The translations under genes were made by a program, and so were the position numbers. A DNA stretch of 64,000 nt from Brevibacillus laterosporus. Lineage in GTDB: Bacteria; Bacillota; Bacilli; Brevibacillales; Brevibacillaceae. Within the stretch, counting starts at the first letter, position 1, and each line of letters opens with the position of its first letter. Shown here in pieces: positions 18,778-26,617 of this stretch. The notes beneath the pieces are model-generated. The model was not told where the DNA came from. It worked only from the letters and a program-made list of their open reading frames with translations, and ran no database searches. The DNA lies in NCBI GenBank assembly GCA_007833815.1, contig CP033464.1:903501-967500 (forward strand). Direction: 5' to 3'.

Positions 18778-19257
18778 ATGAGGCGTTCTATTACGAAGAT
18801 TAAAAAGAATGCCATCTTGTATAACATGATTTTCTTTCTTCTGCCCCTTTATTTACTGTATATTTTCCTAAATACAGAGCGTTTTCATAGACATTACTTT
18901 AAAATAAGATTGATTCCGTTTGAAAAAATCATAGATTTCTTTACCCATTTTGAAACGTTTAATCGCTATGAATTACTAGGGAGGATCCTACTTTACATTC
19001 CTATTGGGATTCTTATACCTCTGTTATTTAGCTCAATAAACAACATGTTAATAACTTTTGTGTTTACCCTAACCCTTAGCTTTTTAATGAATTCAGTTAA
19101 AATAGTAGCTCAGGCTGGTTTCTTTGAAATCGATGATATCATACTTAATGTGATAGGTGTTGTGATAGGATTCGTATTTGTTAAAGGCTGGTTTTCTCTT
19201 ATAGAAATCTTGTTTAATTCTAAAGAGTCTCACAAAGAAAGCCTACTGCAAAATTAA
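18778..19257 (+). CDS. VanZ-like membrane protein
   Basis: 159 residues with four hydrophobic segments (about 15-32, 63-83, 87-108 and 120-140). The family pattern is visible: an R-x-IPF motif (KIRLIPFEKI), a 'lGrIllYIPIGILIPLLF' segment and the conserved DIILNVIGVVIGF near the end. VanZ of Tn1546 gives low-level teicoplanin resistance, but most VanZ-like proteins have no proven role. No obvious ribosome site precedes the ATG; an internal ATG at codon 16 is possible. It lies downstream of the VanRS-like pair but 344 bp away, so co-transcription is uncertain. Confidence 0.75.
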   Translation: MRRSITKIKKNAILYNMIFFLLPLYLLYIFLNTERFHRHYFKIRLIPFEKIIDFFTHFETFNRYELLGRILLYIPIGILIPLLFSSINNMLITFVFTLTLSFLMNSVKIVAQAGFFEIDDIILNVIGVVIGFVFVKGWFSLIEILFNSKESHKESLLQN

Positions 19258-19284
19258 AAAACGCACCCTTTTGGATGCGTCTCA
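19255..19284 (-). terminator. Terminator of the secreted-protein gene
   Basis: ACGCACCC pairs with GGATGCGT across TTTT with one mismatch. On the minus strand it is followed by TTTTTT. It also lies just past the VanZ-like stop. Confidence 0.75.
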
Positions 19285-19288
19285 ATAA

Positions 19289-19999
19289 CTATCTAGGAAT
19301 CTCACCATGTGGATTTCTAAATTTTGTAACGACAATGCTATTACCGAAATCTTTAGTTGCTAAAGTGGCGGTAAAAATATCATCGAACACAAAACCTGCT
19401 TTTTTAAATTTGTACACCTTCGCATTATTCCAAGTCCAAATTTCTCCTTGTTTTCCTGCTGGAATATTCACAGTAAATGTATCTTTAAAGGTTTCAACTT
19501 CCTTCCATTTTTGTCCTACTTCAGCTTTGAAGGCATCTTGAAATCCCCCATCTACTGTGATTGATGTTTCAGATGTTGCCTCTCTTGAAACCTCACGCAC
19601 CCATTTGAAATTTTCTTTCGTTCTGTTTTCTGTATAGTCGACTCTATAATCGTATTTTGTCGTACCAACATAATCCATAAGTTGATAGTCCAGCCAAGCC
19701 GTTGGTTGTATACCTTTACCTTTTTCGTCATTGTTAGTATTTTGTTCCTTGACAACAGATTCTTTTATAAATCCATTCTGTTCCATGAATTCTTGAGCCT
19801 TTTCAGGATCGTCGATATAAATAACGGGTACAGTCTGTCCTTTTTCACTTATGATGTATTCAATCTTATCTGGTGTAATGCTACTGTCGCTCAATGAAGC
19901 AGGTAAATCATTTGCTTGAACATTGGTAATTGTCCAAGGAATTGTGACTCCAATAGACAATGCTGCAACCAATGACATTCCAACTAATTTCTTAATCAT
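19289..19999 (-). CDS. Secreted protein of unknown function, beta-rich
   Basis: 236 residues from ATG 19999; AGGGAG is placed well for it, whereas the ATG at 20005 lies only 2 nt after that site. A signal peptide (MIKKLVGMSLVAALSIGVTI..., cleavage about VQA|NDL) is followed by a hydrophilic linker and, from about residue 100, an alternating strand pattern rich in Thr, Ser, Lys and Glu. Near residues 125-165 runs a Ser/Thr-rich stretch TSETSITVDGGFQDAF, followed by FTVNIPAGKQGEIWTW. This strand-plus-IPAG layout recurs in small secreted beta proteins and in beta-pore toxins of the ETX/MTX2 type, but I cannot identify a family. No catalytic motif. It has its own terminator and lies in AT-rich accessory DNA. 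Confidence 0.7.
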   Translation of the reverse strand: MIKKLVGMSLVAALSIGVTIPWTITNVQANDLPASLSDSSITPDKIEYIISEKGQTVPVIYIDDPEKAQEFMEQNGFIKESVVKEQNTNNDEKGKGIQPTAWLDYQLMDYVGTTKYDYRVDYTENRTKENFKWVREVSREATSETSITVDGGFQDAFKAEVGQKWKEVETFKDTFTVNIPAGKQGEIWTWNNAKVYKFKKAGFVFDDIFTATLATKDFGNSIVVTKFRNPHGEIPR

Positions 20000-20118
20000 G
20001 GTCATTACTCCCTTTTATGTAAAATACATACAAACCGAATAATAACATACAATTATTGGATATTCCATTCTGTTTGTAGTATTTTTAATATATTCCGTAT
20101 TTAGGAGGTTCTAAATTC

Positions 20119-20337
20119 ATGTTTAAAATAGGTATTGCGTTTCTTTTTGGAGCTTTCACCCATTTGTTTCTAACTTTGGTTTATGCAGAATACATGTCGC
20201 TAGAAATGTTTAAAATCATTGGATCGAAATCAGCTTATGACCTAAATAGTTCTTTCTATTCTCTTTTCTATTGGGAATTGGCCATAAGCGCCGCAATAAT
20301 TTTACTCTCCTTCTTTATTAAGAAGGAACCAAAGTAA
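20119..20337 (+). CDS. Small membrane protein, two helices
   Basis: 72 residues, MFKIGIAFLFGAFTHLFLTL then a polar loop and a second helix WELAISAAIILLSFFIKKEP. AGGAGG lies 10 nt before the ATG and a terminator-like structure follows. It is divergent from the secreted protein gene with a 119-bp gap, so the two may share a regulatory region. The pattern of two helices and a basic end recalls immunity or accessory proteins of exported toxins, but this is only context. Function unknown. Confidence 0.65.
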   Translation: MFKIGIAFLFGAFTHLFLTLVYAEYMSLEMFKIIGSKSAYDLNSSFYSLFYWELAISAAIILLSFFIKKEPK

Positions 20338-20368
20338 AAATATCCACACATGTATATTGCTAAAAGGG

Positions 20369-20448
20369 GAAAAACACCCTAGAACTACAAGTTCTACGCA
20401 TGTGTTTCTAAGTAAGATCGCCAAAATATCGTTGGCGGTCTTCTTTTT
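20369..20448 (+). terminator. Double hairpin after the small membrane protein gene
   Basis: A weak hairpin with TAGAACT/AGTTCTA (20381-20397) is followed by a strong one: AGATCGCCAA (20413-20422) pairs with TTGGCGGTCT (20430-20439) and ends in TTTTTT on the plus strand. The second is a clear intrinsic terminator. Confidence 0.8.
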
Positions 20449-20548
20449 TAGAAAAGGACCAACAATAGCAACGTAATATATCAAATTGGAATAATAGTCT
20501 ATATCTTGTAAACTATTTAACGAATACGTCAGGAGGTGCTAAGCAGTC

Positions 20549-21010
20549 ATGAAAGTAGCGATATACATTTGTTTTTCAACAGATGAACAGGCCAAGGAAA
20601 GCGTCTCACTTGAAGAACAACAGGAACGCCTTGTAGCTTATTGCAAAGCTAACGGCTGGAAAGAATATACCCTACATAGATGATTGCTATAGCGCTAAAA
20701 CAACGGCCCGTCCTGAGTTCCAAAAGATGATGAGGGATTATAGTCTAAAAAGATAGAAATCGTTGTGACGACGAAAATAGACCGTCTGACGAGTCATTTG
20801 ATACTACTACACCAGTTGGCGGAATGATTTTGTAATACTAGGCGTTTTCGCGGAATTCGAACGCGAACGCAATGCGGAACGTGTTAAAGATAATATGATT
20901 CATATGGCTAAGTTTATGGATCAGCGCAAAGGTAAAACCATAGCACGTTCATGCTATGGTTTTGACATTATGATAAAGAGTATGTTGTCAATTCAGTGGA
21001 ATCTGCCGTC
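20549..21010 (+). pseudogene. Serine recombinase pseudogene
   Basis: A good AGGAGGTG (20531-20538) and ATG 20549 open a resolvase-type frame, MKVAIYICFSTDEQAKESVS, with EEQQERLVAYCKANGW. After about 44 codons frameshifts begin. Later fragments in other frames read TTARPEFQKMM, then GVFAEFERERNAERVKDNM, then KGKTIARSCYGFD, which are conserved blocks of large serine recombinases. Several stops and frame changes and the loss of the C-terminus make it non-functional. It is probably left from an integrated element. Confidence 0.8.
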
Positions 21011-21024
21011 GTATAGCAGCGATT

Positions 21025-22956
21025 TTAAAACGCACCATTTGTTTCCTTCATCAATCTTTCCAATTCATCAAGCCTTTCCTTAAATACCTGCATCGCGTCC
21101 TCTATCGGCTTAGCTGTCGTCATATCTACTCCTGCTTCCTTCAAAACGATAAGAGGCGGTTTAGAGCTCCCTAACGAAAGTAAAGTCTGAATATAGCGCT
21201 CTGATTCTGGTTTTCCACCCGCTTCTACTTGTTTGGCCAGAGCCACGGATGCCGCAAAGCTAGTAGCATACTGATAGACATAATAGTTGTAATAAAAATG
21301 CGGAACGCGAGCCCACTCCATAGCAATCTCTTGATCCATAACTACCTGTTTACCATAATATTTTTTGTTAATATCCAAATACATTTTCTTAAGGGAGTCG
21401 GCCTGCAATGCTTCACCGCGTTGTTCAGCTTCATGCATCGCCTTCTCAAATTCAGCAAATTGAGTCTGACGGAATAACGTTGTACGGAAATTCTCTAAGT
21501 TTTGCACGAGCAAAGCCATTTTCTCTTTGTTTGTCTGAGCACTTTTATATTGACTAGTAAACAAGAGATTTTCATTCATGGTGGAGGCAACCTCAGCAGT
21601 GAAAATCGGATAACCTGATGTTATATAGGGTTGTGCCTTGTTTGTGTAGTAAGATTGCATAGCATGTCCCAATTCATGGGCAATAGTTGAGACATCTCCC
21701 TTTAAGCCTTGATAATTTAGCAATACATATGGGTGTGTATCATAAGCACCCCATTGGTAAGCACCTGTTCTTTTATCGGGTGTGGAATATACATCTATCC
21801 ATCTGTTATCAAATGCCCTTTTAATGTGAGATACATACTCCTCACCAAGAGGCATAATCCCTTTTACAACCATCTCTCTTGCTTGCTCATATGGGATATA
21901 TTCCGTTTTGCGATCAAATAAAGGTACATATAAGTCATACATATGAAGCTCTGGTAATGAAAGAATCTCTTTACGTAGCTTTAGATAACGCTCTAATAAC
22001 GGTAAATTCTTGTTTACGGTGGAAATCAATTGATCATATACCTCTACAGGTACATGATTTGGTGTAAGGCTAGCTTCCAAAGCATTCTTGTACTTTCTAT
22101 TTGATGCATATAGGTTATTTGCTTTGATTTGCCCTGCAATAGTCTGGGCCAGCGTATCCTGATATTTCTCTAGTGTCTGATACATAGCCTGGTATGCTGC
22201 TTTTCTTACCCTCTGATCCTTGCTTTCCAAATAAGTAGCATAATTCGTTCGGGTTAATGGCACCATTTTACCGGATTCAACTTTTATAAGGGGTAACGGG
22301 ATGTCTTTGGAGAGCATCTTATAAGTGTTTTCTGGGTTTTCTCCCAACGAAGTAAATGAAGCTAACAATTGTTCCTGTTCTTTCGGAAGCATGTGCTGTT
22401 TCGTACGAAGCTTTTCTTCAATAAACGGTTTATAAGGGGCTAGTTCTTTTGCCTGCAAAAACTTTTTCATCTTTTGATCGGGTATCAAAATAAGCTCTGG
22501 CCCTACCCAAGCTGTTTTTTCCTTAACATACACACGTATCTTTTCCGCCTGGTTCAAAATCGCCTGAGCACTTGGATCTGCCGTCTGTATATCAAAATTC
22601 AGCGTAGCATACACGTTCACTTTATCGAGTAGACGCATCAACTGACTATACGCTTCCATTCCTTGAACAAGTGCCTTTGCTGATTGGCCCCATTTCCCTT
22701 GGTGCTTCGCAAAATCATCGGCTAGGCGCTTTACTTCCTGCTTATCTTTTTCCCACGAAGTAAGATTTGGATAAGTATTTGCTAGATTCCATGTAAAAAT
22801 GGTTGGAATTTCTTTGCGATTTTGATATGATATTCGTTGTGTCTCTTTTTTATCCCCTTGTGGATAGGCAAAGGAAACAGACATAAAACTACTGTGGATA
22901 AAAAACGTGCATGCCGCAAAAGCGCATACAATGCTCTTTCTTTTTGTAGAAAGCAT
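21025..22956 (-). CDS. PepF/M3-family oligoendopeptidase with signal peptide
   Basis: 643 residues, about 40 longer than cytosolic PepF because of an N-terminal signal (MLSTKRKSIVCAFAACTFFI..., cleavage near SFA|YPQ). The M3 zinc motif HELGH is at 427-431 in DVSTIAHELGHAMQSYY, with the downstream Glu in TAEVASTMNENLL. Family members cleave peptides of about 6-20 residues. The signal suggests action outside the membrane. It stands alone on the minus strand. Two DnaA-box matches and two near matches lie in the region upstream of its start. Confidence 0.85.
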   Translation of the reverse strand: MLSTKRKSIVCAFAACTFFIHSSFMSVSFAYPQGDKKETQRISYQNRKEIPTIFTWNLANTYPNLTSWEKDKQEVKRLADDFAKHQGKWGQSAKALVQGMEAYSQLMRLLDKVNVYATLNFDIQTADPSAQAILNQAEKIRVYVKEKTAWVGPELILIPDQKMKKFLQAKELAPYKPFIEEKLRTKQHMLPKEQEQLLASFTSLGENPENTYKMLSKDIPLPLIKVESGKMVPLTRTNYATYLESKDQRVRKAAYQAMYQTLEKYQDTLAQTIAGQIKANNLYASNRKYKNALEASLTPNHVPVEVYDQLISTVNKNLPLLERYLKLRKEILSLPELHMYDLYVPLFDRKTEYIPYEQAREMVVKGIMPLGEEYVSHIKRAFDNRWIDVYSTPDKRTGAYQWGAYDTHPYVLLNYQGLKGDVSTIAHELGHAMQSYYTNKAQPYITSGYPIFTAEVASTMNENLLFTSQYKSAQTNKEKMALLVQNLENFRTTLFRQTQFAEFEKAMHEAEQRGEALQADSLKKMYLDINKKYYGKQVVMDQEIAMEWARVPHFYYNYYVYQYATSFAASVALAKQVEAGGKPESERYIQTLLSLGSSKPPLIVLKEAGVDMTTAKPIEDAMQVFKERLDELERLMKETNGAF

Positions 22957-23268
22957 AGTAGCTGACTCCTTTCTAATACAGTAACACTTCTAAATTTTAT
23001 TTATGATATACATACTCTAGTTCGGCATGAATTTTATTCAGAAATATTCCTGGTAACAGTCACCTCTATTATTGTGAGAAATTGTGAGAAAATTATTCAG
23101 TTCATTTTTGAATAAACCTGTGGATATCTCTGTGGATAGTTTTCTTAAAAAAAGTTATACACAAGTGAAAGCCTTGCTACGTATAGGTTTTCACTTTTTG
23201 GGTTATCCACATTTTTTTGTATGATTTTGTGGGTAGTTTTTTTTCCATACAAAAAAATGCCCCCTTAT
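22957..23268. other. Upstream region of pepF with DnaA-box-like cluster and hairpin
   Basis: About 310 bp. Direct repeat ATTGTGAGAA twice (23075-23096). Boxes: TGTGGATAT (23119-23127), TGTGGATAG (23131-23139), TTATACACA (23155-23163) and TTATCCACA (23203-23211); the last two match TTATNCACA fully. Between them AAGTGAAAGCC/GGTTTTCACTT forms a hairpin followed by TTTTT on the plus strand. The right edge meets half of a terminator palindrome at the IS insertion. Confidence 0.65.
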
Positions 23269-23298
23269 AAGGAGGGCACTGAAAAAGTCCACTTAACA

Positions 23299-23345
23299 AA
23301 AAAAAGGTATAATCCCTCATTTTTCGAGGTGATTGTACCTTTTTT
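23299..23345 (+). terminator. Hairpin at the IS left end
   Basis: AAAAAAGGTA and AAT pair with ATT and TACCTTTTTT around a CCTC/GAGG inner stem. It is placed between the left end and the transposase start, as expected for guarding against incoming transcription. Confidence 0.7.
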
Positions 23346-23383
23346 CTGTATAATAAAAGTATCAATTTATGTGGGTGGGTACG

Positions 23384-24835
23384 ATGATTCAAAAACAACA
23401 ATCAATGATCTTCAGTCCATTTATAGCTATATATGATGTAGTCGTTCCGAAGGATAATTTGTTACGAAAAATCAACGAACTTATGGACTTCTCTTTTGTG
23501 TATGACGAGCTTAAGGATAAATACTGCCTAGATAATGGTCGTAAAGCTATTGATCCTATTCGTATGTTTAAATATTTATTGTTGAAGTCTATTTATGATT
23601 TGTCTGATGTAGATTTGGTTGAACGTTCGAAATATGACATGTCATTTAAGTATTTTCTCCATATGGTACCAGAGGAGAAAGTGATAGAAGCGAGTTCTTT
23701 AACCAAATTTCGAAAGCTACGTTTAAAAGACATTAACCTTCTAGATATGCTTATTAATAAAACAGTTCAAATCGCTATTGAAAAGGGGATTATCAAAAGT
23801 AAAGCTATTATTGTTGATGCTACTCATACGAAAGCTCGCTATAATCAAAAATCTCCGAAGGAGATCCTCACGGATCGATCAAAGAAATTAAGAAGAGCCG
23901 TCTACACAATAGATGAAAATATGAAGCAGAAGTTCCCTGCTAAAACAACATCCAATGTATTAGAGGATGAAATAGACTACTGTCAAAAGCTCATTGACGT
24001 AATCGAAAAAGAAGGCAATATCTCCGAGTATCCAAAAGTAAAAGAACAGTTAAATCTACTGAAAGAAACTGTCACTGATGACCTCGAACAGTTGCAAATC
24101 TCAGAAGATCCTGATGCAAAACTTGGTCATAAAAGTGCAGATTCCTCGTTTTTTGGCTACAAAACACACTTGGCAATGAGTGAAGAAAGGATAATCACAG
24201 CCGCAACAATTACTTCTGGAGAAAAAAGTGATGGAAAGCAATTACAAACGTTGATTGAGAAAAGTATAGAAGCTGGCATGGAGATTGAAACAGTTATCGG
24301 TGATACAGCTTATTCGGAAAAAGATAATATTATTTACAGTAAAAAGAATGAAATCAAACTAGTTTCTAAATTAAACCCTCTCGTTACGCAAGGGAATCGT
24401 AAAAAGGAAGATGAATTTGAATTTAATAAGGATGCCGGGATGTATGTGTGTAAAGCAGGACATATGGCAGTCCGTAAAGCTCGACAAGGGAAAAAAGGTG
24501 TAGGGAAAAATCAAACGGATACGTATTACTTTGATATTGAGAAATGCAAGCAATGTCCATTGAAAGAGGATTGTTATAAAGACGGAGCAAAAAGCAAAAG
24601 TTACTCAGTGAGTATTAAATCCAGTGAACATACTGAACAGGCAAAATTCCAAGAGAGTGAGTACTTTAAAGAAAAATCAAAGGAAAGATATAAAATTGAA
24701 GCGAAAAACAGTGAGCTAAAACACAGACACGGGTATGATGTGGCATCATCTTCGGGTCTTATTGGCATGGAGTTACAAGGGGCAATGGCTATATTCACTG
24801 TAAACTTAAAAAGAATATTGAAATTAATGGATTAA
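23384..24835 (+). CDS. IS1182-family DDE transposase
   Basis: 483 residues from ATG 23384, preceded by GGGTGGGT; the upstream ATG 23369 overlaps that site. Begins MIQKQQSMIFSPF. It has the N-terminal DUF772-type DNA-binding region (about 30-115). Catalytic residues are visible in VDATHTKARY (first Asp), VIGDTAYSEKDN (second Asp) and YKIEAKNSELKHRHG (Glu). A Cys cluster C-x2-C-x4-C in KCKQCPLKEDCY lies before the last block. It is full length and unbroken, so the element may still be mobile. Confidence 0.93.
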   Translation: MIQKQQSMIFSPFIAIYDVVVPKDNLLRKINELMDFSFVYDELKDKYCLDNGRKAIDPIRMFKYLLLKSIYDLSDVDLVERSKYDMSFKYFLHMVPEEKVIEASSLTKFRKLRLKDINLLDMLINKTVQIAIEKGIIKSKAIIVDATHTKARYNQKSPKEILTDRSKKLRRAVYTIDENMKQKFPAKTTSNVLEDEIDYCQKLIDVIEKEGNISEYPKVKEQLNLLKETVTDDLEQLQISEDPDAKLGHKSADSSFFGYKTHLAMSEERIITAATITSGEKSDGKQLQTLIEKSIEAGMEIETVIGDTAYSEKDNIIYSKKNEIKLVSKLNPLVTQGNRKKEDEFEFNKDAGMYVCKAGHMAVRKARQGKKGVGKNQTDTYYFDIEKCKQCPLKEDCYKDGAKSKSYSVSIKSSEHTEQAKFQESEYFKEKSKERYKIEAKNSELKHRHGYDVASSSGLIGMELQGAMAIFTVNLKRILKLMD

Positions 24836-24863
24836 AAACAAAATAATAAACCGATGAAAATGG

Positions 24864-24914
24864 TAAAAAGACGACTCTTGCATTCAAGAAATGAATTTGA
24901 GCCGTCTTTTTTTT
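24864..24914 (+). terminator. Transposase terminator
   Basis: AAAAAGACGACTC pairs with GAGCCGTCTTTTT (one mismatch) and the inner CTTG/CAAG, ending in T8 on the plus strand. It lies inside the IS right end. Confidence 0.85.
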
Positions 24915-25003
24915 GATGAAGCTATATAATTCCTTCGGAAAATCGTAAGATTTTCAGTGCCCTCCTTATAAGGAGGCATCTTTTCTTATCTAGCATATTA
25001 TGG

Positions 25004-25216
25004 TTATTCCTCTGAGGACTCTTTTGGCGCTGACACCAATACCTTTTTCATCTTCTTTTCAAATTCTAATCGCGGAATCATCACACTGTGATCACATCCC
25101 GTGCATTTAATTCGAATATCCATCCCCATACGAATAATCTTCCATGCATTCGTGCCGCACGGATGCTGTTTTTTCATCTGGACGATATCTCCCAGATCAA
25201 AATGCTTTCTTTCCAT
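25004..25216 (-). CDS. yyzM: DUF951 small protein (YyzM-like)
   Basis: 70 residues from ATG 25216 (MERKHFDLGDIVQMKKQHPC); GGGTGG upstream supports this over the GTG at 25228. Conserved features of the family are the HPCGTN motif, the C-x2-C pair in IKCTGCDHSVMIPR and a beta-rich fold. Function unknown, probably nucleic-acid or metal binding. It follows mscS by 4 bp. Its downstream terminator hairpin was split by the IS1182 element. In Bacillus it lies close to ychF, so it marks the far edge of the accessory block. Confidence 0.85.
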   Translation of the reverse strand: MERKHFDLGDIVQMKKQHPCGTNAWKIIRMGMDIRIKCTGCDHSVMIPRLEFEKKMKKVLVSAPKESSEE

Positions 25217-25220
25217 GAAT

Positions 25221-26144
25221 TCACCCACCCGGATTTATCACTTTTTTATCTTTACTCATCATAACAGTTTTAGGGTATGGAATTTCAATACCTCTATGAA
25301 TAAATTCTTGTTTAATTCGCGCTCTCATCTTACGCATAATTCCAAAATGCGTATTAGGCTTACACTCTGCTGTCACACGAATAATGACTTCAGATGGTCC
25401 TAACGCTTGTACGCCCAACACCTGCGGCGGAGTTACAATATCCTCTTCTTCTTTATCCATTTTATCTACGATTTCCTTTAATATCTGTTCTACATGCGTC
25501 AAATCCTCCTCATAAGCGATAGAAACATCGACAAAGGCGACGGAATTCTGAACCGAGAAATTAGTCACTTGATTAATCGTACCATTTGGAAAGATATTTA
25601 CTTCTCCCGTCCAGCTTTTAATTTTTGTGATACGTAAACCAATAACCAAAACGGTTCCCGTAATTCCATTGATCGTCACCATGTCTCCCACAGCAAATTG
25701 ATCTTCAAAAATAATAAAAAATCCTGTAATAACGTCTTTTACTAAGCTTTGCGCTCCGAATCCCACTGCTAGACTCAGTACCCCAGCACTAACTAATACT
25801 GGTTGCAAATCTAGTCCTATTTGCCTTAGTACAACCAATAGTGTAATGAAATAGATCGTATATCTAGACACATTTTTAACCAGTATGCGCATAGTATCTA
25901 CACGACGTCTATCAAATTGAATCATGCTTTTTTCACGATTAATAAAAATGCGATCTACCGATTTTCCAATAATGGTTACTAAAATACGCGCCATCACAAT
26001 AATGAGGACAATCCCCATCAATCCAAAACCTTTATCCACCCAAAAATCGGGGTTTGATATTATTCCATACACCTGAGTCCACATCTTTTGAAATGCTGTT
26101 AAGTTGGCAGTCAAGTCTTGTTGTATTTCCTCCAAGTCTCTCAT
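25221..26144 (-). CDS. Small-conductance mechanosensitive channel (MscS family)
   Basis: 307 residues: three membrane segments (about 40-60, 90-110 and 118-142). TM3 carries the Gly/Ala-rich SAGVLSLAVGFGAQSLVKDV typical of the pore helix. A beta domain (FAVGDMVTINGITGTV) and a C-terminal alpha/beta domain follow. Members open under membrane tension and release solutes on osmotic downshift. It is co-directional with, and almost touches, the DUF951 gene. AAAGGGATG supplies the ribosome site. Confidence 0.93.
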   Translation of the reverse strand: MRDLEEIQQDLTANLTAFQKMWTQVYGIISNPDFWVDKGFGLMGIVLIIVMARILVTIIGKSVDRIFINREKSMIQFDRRRVDTMRILVKNVSRYTIYFITLLVVLRQIGLDLQPVLVSAGVLSLAVGFGAQSLVKDVITGFFIIFEDQFAVGDMVTINGITGTVLVIGLRITKIKSWTGEVNIFPNGTINQVTNFSVQNSVAFVDVSIAYEEDLTHVEQILKEIVDKMDKEEEDIVTPPQVLGVQALGPSEVIIRVTAECKPNTHFGIMRKMRARIKQEFIHRGIEIPYPKTVMMSKDKKVINPGG

Positions 26145-26155
26145 CCCTTTCTTTT

Positions 26156-26407
26156 TTACATAGATATCTCCACGTAGGTTCCATTTTCATAGCGAAAAAA
26201 TCCACGTATAACTACGTGTTGCGAAGTAATGATAGCCAGAGCCTGTTCAAATGACTCTCGTGGAAATTCAATAGATAGTGCACATCCAGCCGTAATTTCT
26301 TTAGGCGTCGGTCGGGTATCAATTTCAATATCGTCATATTCCAATAACATTTCTGCCCGTAACGCTTGCTGTGTTGAATCAAAAGCGATCAAGACGGTAC
26401 CTTCCAT
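26156..26407 (-). CDS. DUF3343 protein (putative Se/S carrier-like)
   Basis: 83 residues, MEGTVLIAFDSTQQALRAEM, with the DTRPTPKEITAGCALSI block. The Pro-x-Pro and Gly-Cys (GCALSI) are the conserved sites of the DUF3343 family, whose Cys is thought to carry sulfur or selenium. It is upstream of mscS by 11 bp. A cysteine-desulfurase-like gene lies 900 bp away on the same strand beyond yyaC. A role in sulfur transfer is inferred only. Confidence 0.85.
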   Translation of the reverse strand: MEGTVLIAFDSTQQALRAEMLLEYDDIEIDTRPTPKEITAGCALSIEFPRESFEQALAIITSQHVVIRGFFRYENGTYVEISM

Positions 26408-26558
26408 CTTTGTGCCCTCTCCTTTTCCTTCTAACCTCTATCACACTTACTTATCTACTTATTAGTAAAGCTTTATCTATTTTACCCGGAGATGAGACTC
26501 TCTTCTACTTTCTCTTACAGTTTTTCATCAATTTCTAATCTCAAAACTCCTTGTTCAG

Positions 26559-26588
26559 GTATAAAACACCATGAATCTCCATATACTA
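26559..26588 (+). promoter_or_regulatory. Possible forespore (sigma-F/G) promoter of yyaC
   Basis: GTATA (26559-26563) and CATATACTA (26580-26588) with a 16-nt gap resemble the forespore sigma consensus. The gene downstream is a sporulation gene. The resemblance is loose. Confidence 0.4.
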
Positions 26589-26617
26589 GGAATACTTTTA
26601 TTTTCTTGGGGGTATCT

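Larger units (their letters stand above)
23270..24962 (+). mobile_element. Complete IS1182-family insertion sequence
   Basis: Terminal inverted repeats AGGGCACTGAAAA (left, from about 23272) and TTTTCAGTGCCCT (right, to about 24964) match perfectly over 13 bp and enclose one intact transposase. The flanks are CCTTATAAGG on each side, which fits a 10-bp target duplication that is itself a palindrome. The limits are given to within a few bases because the palindromic target and repeat ends read together as a longer 23-bp inverted repeat. A hairpin near the left end (23299-23345) and a terminator after the gene block outside transcription. Confidence 0.85.
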
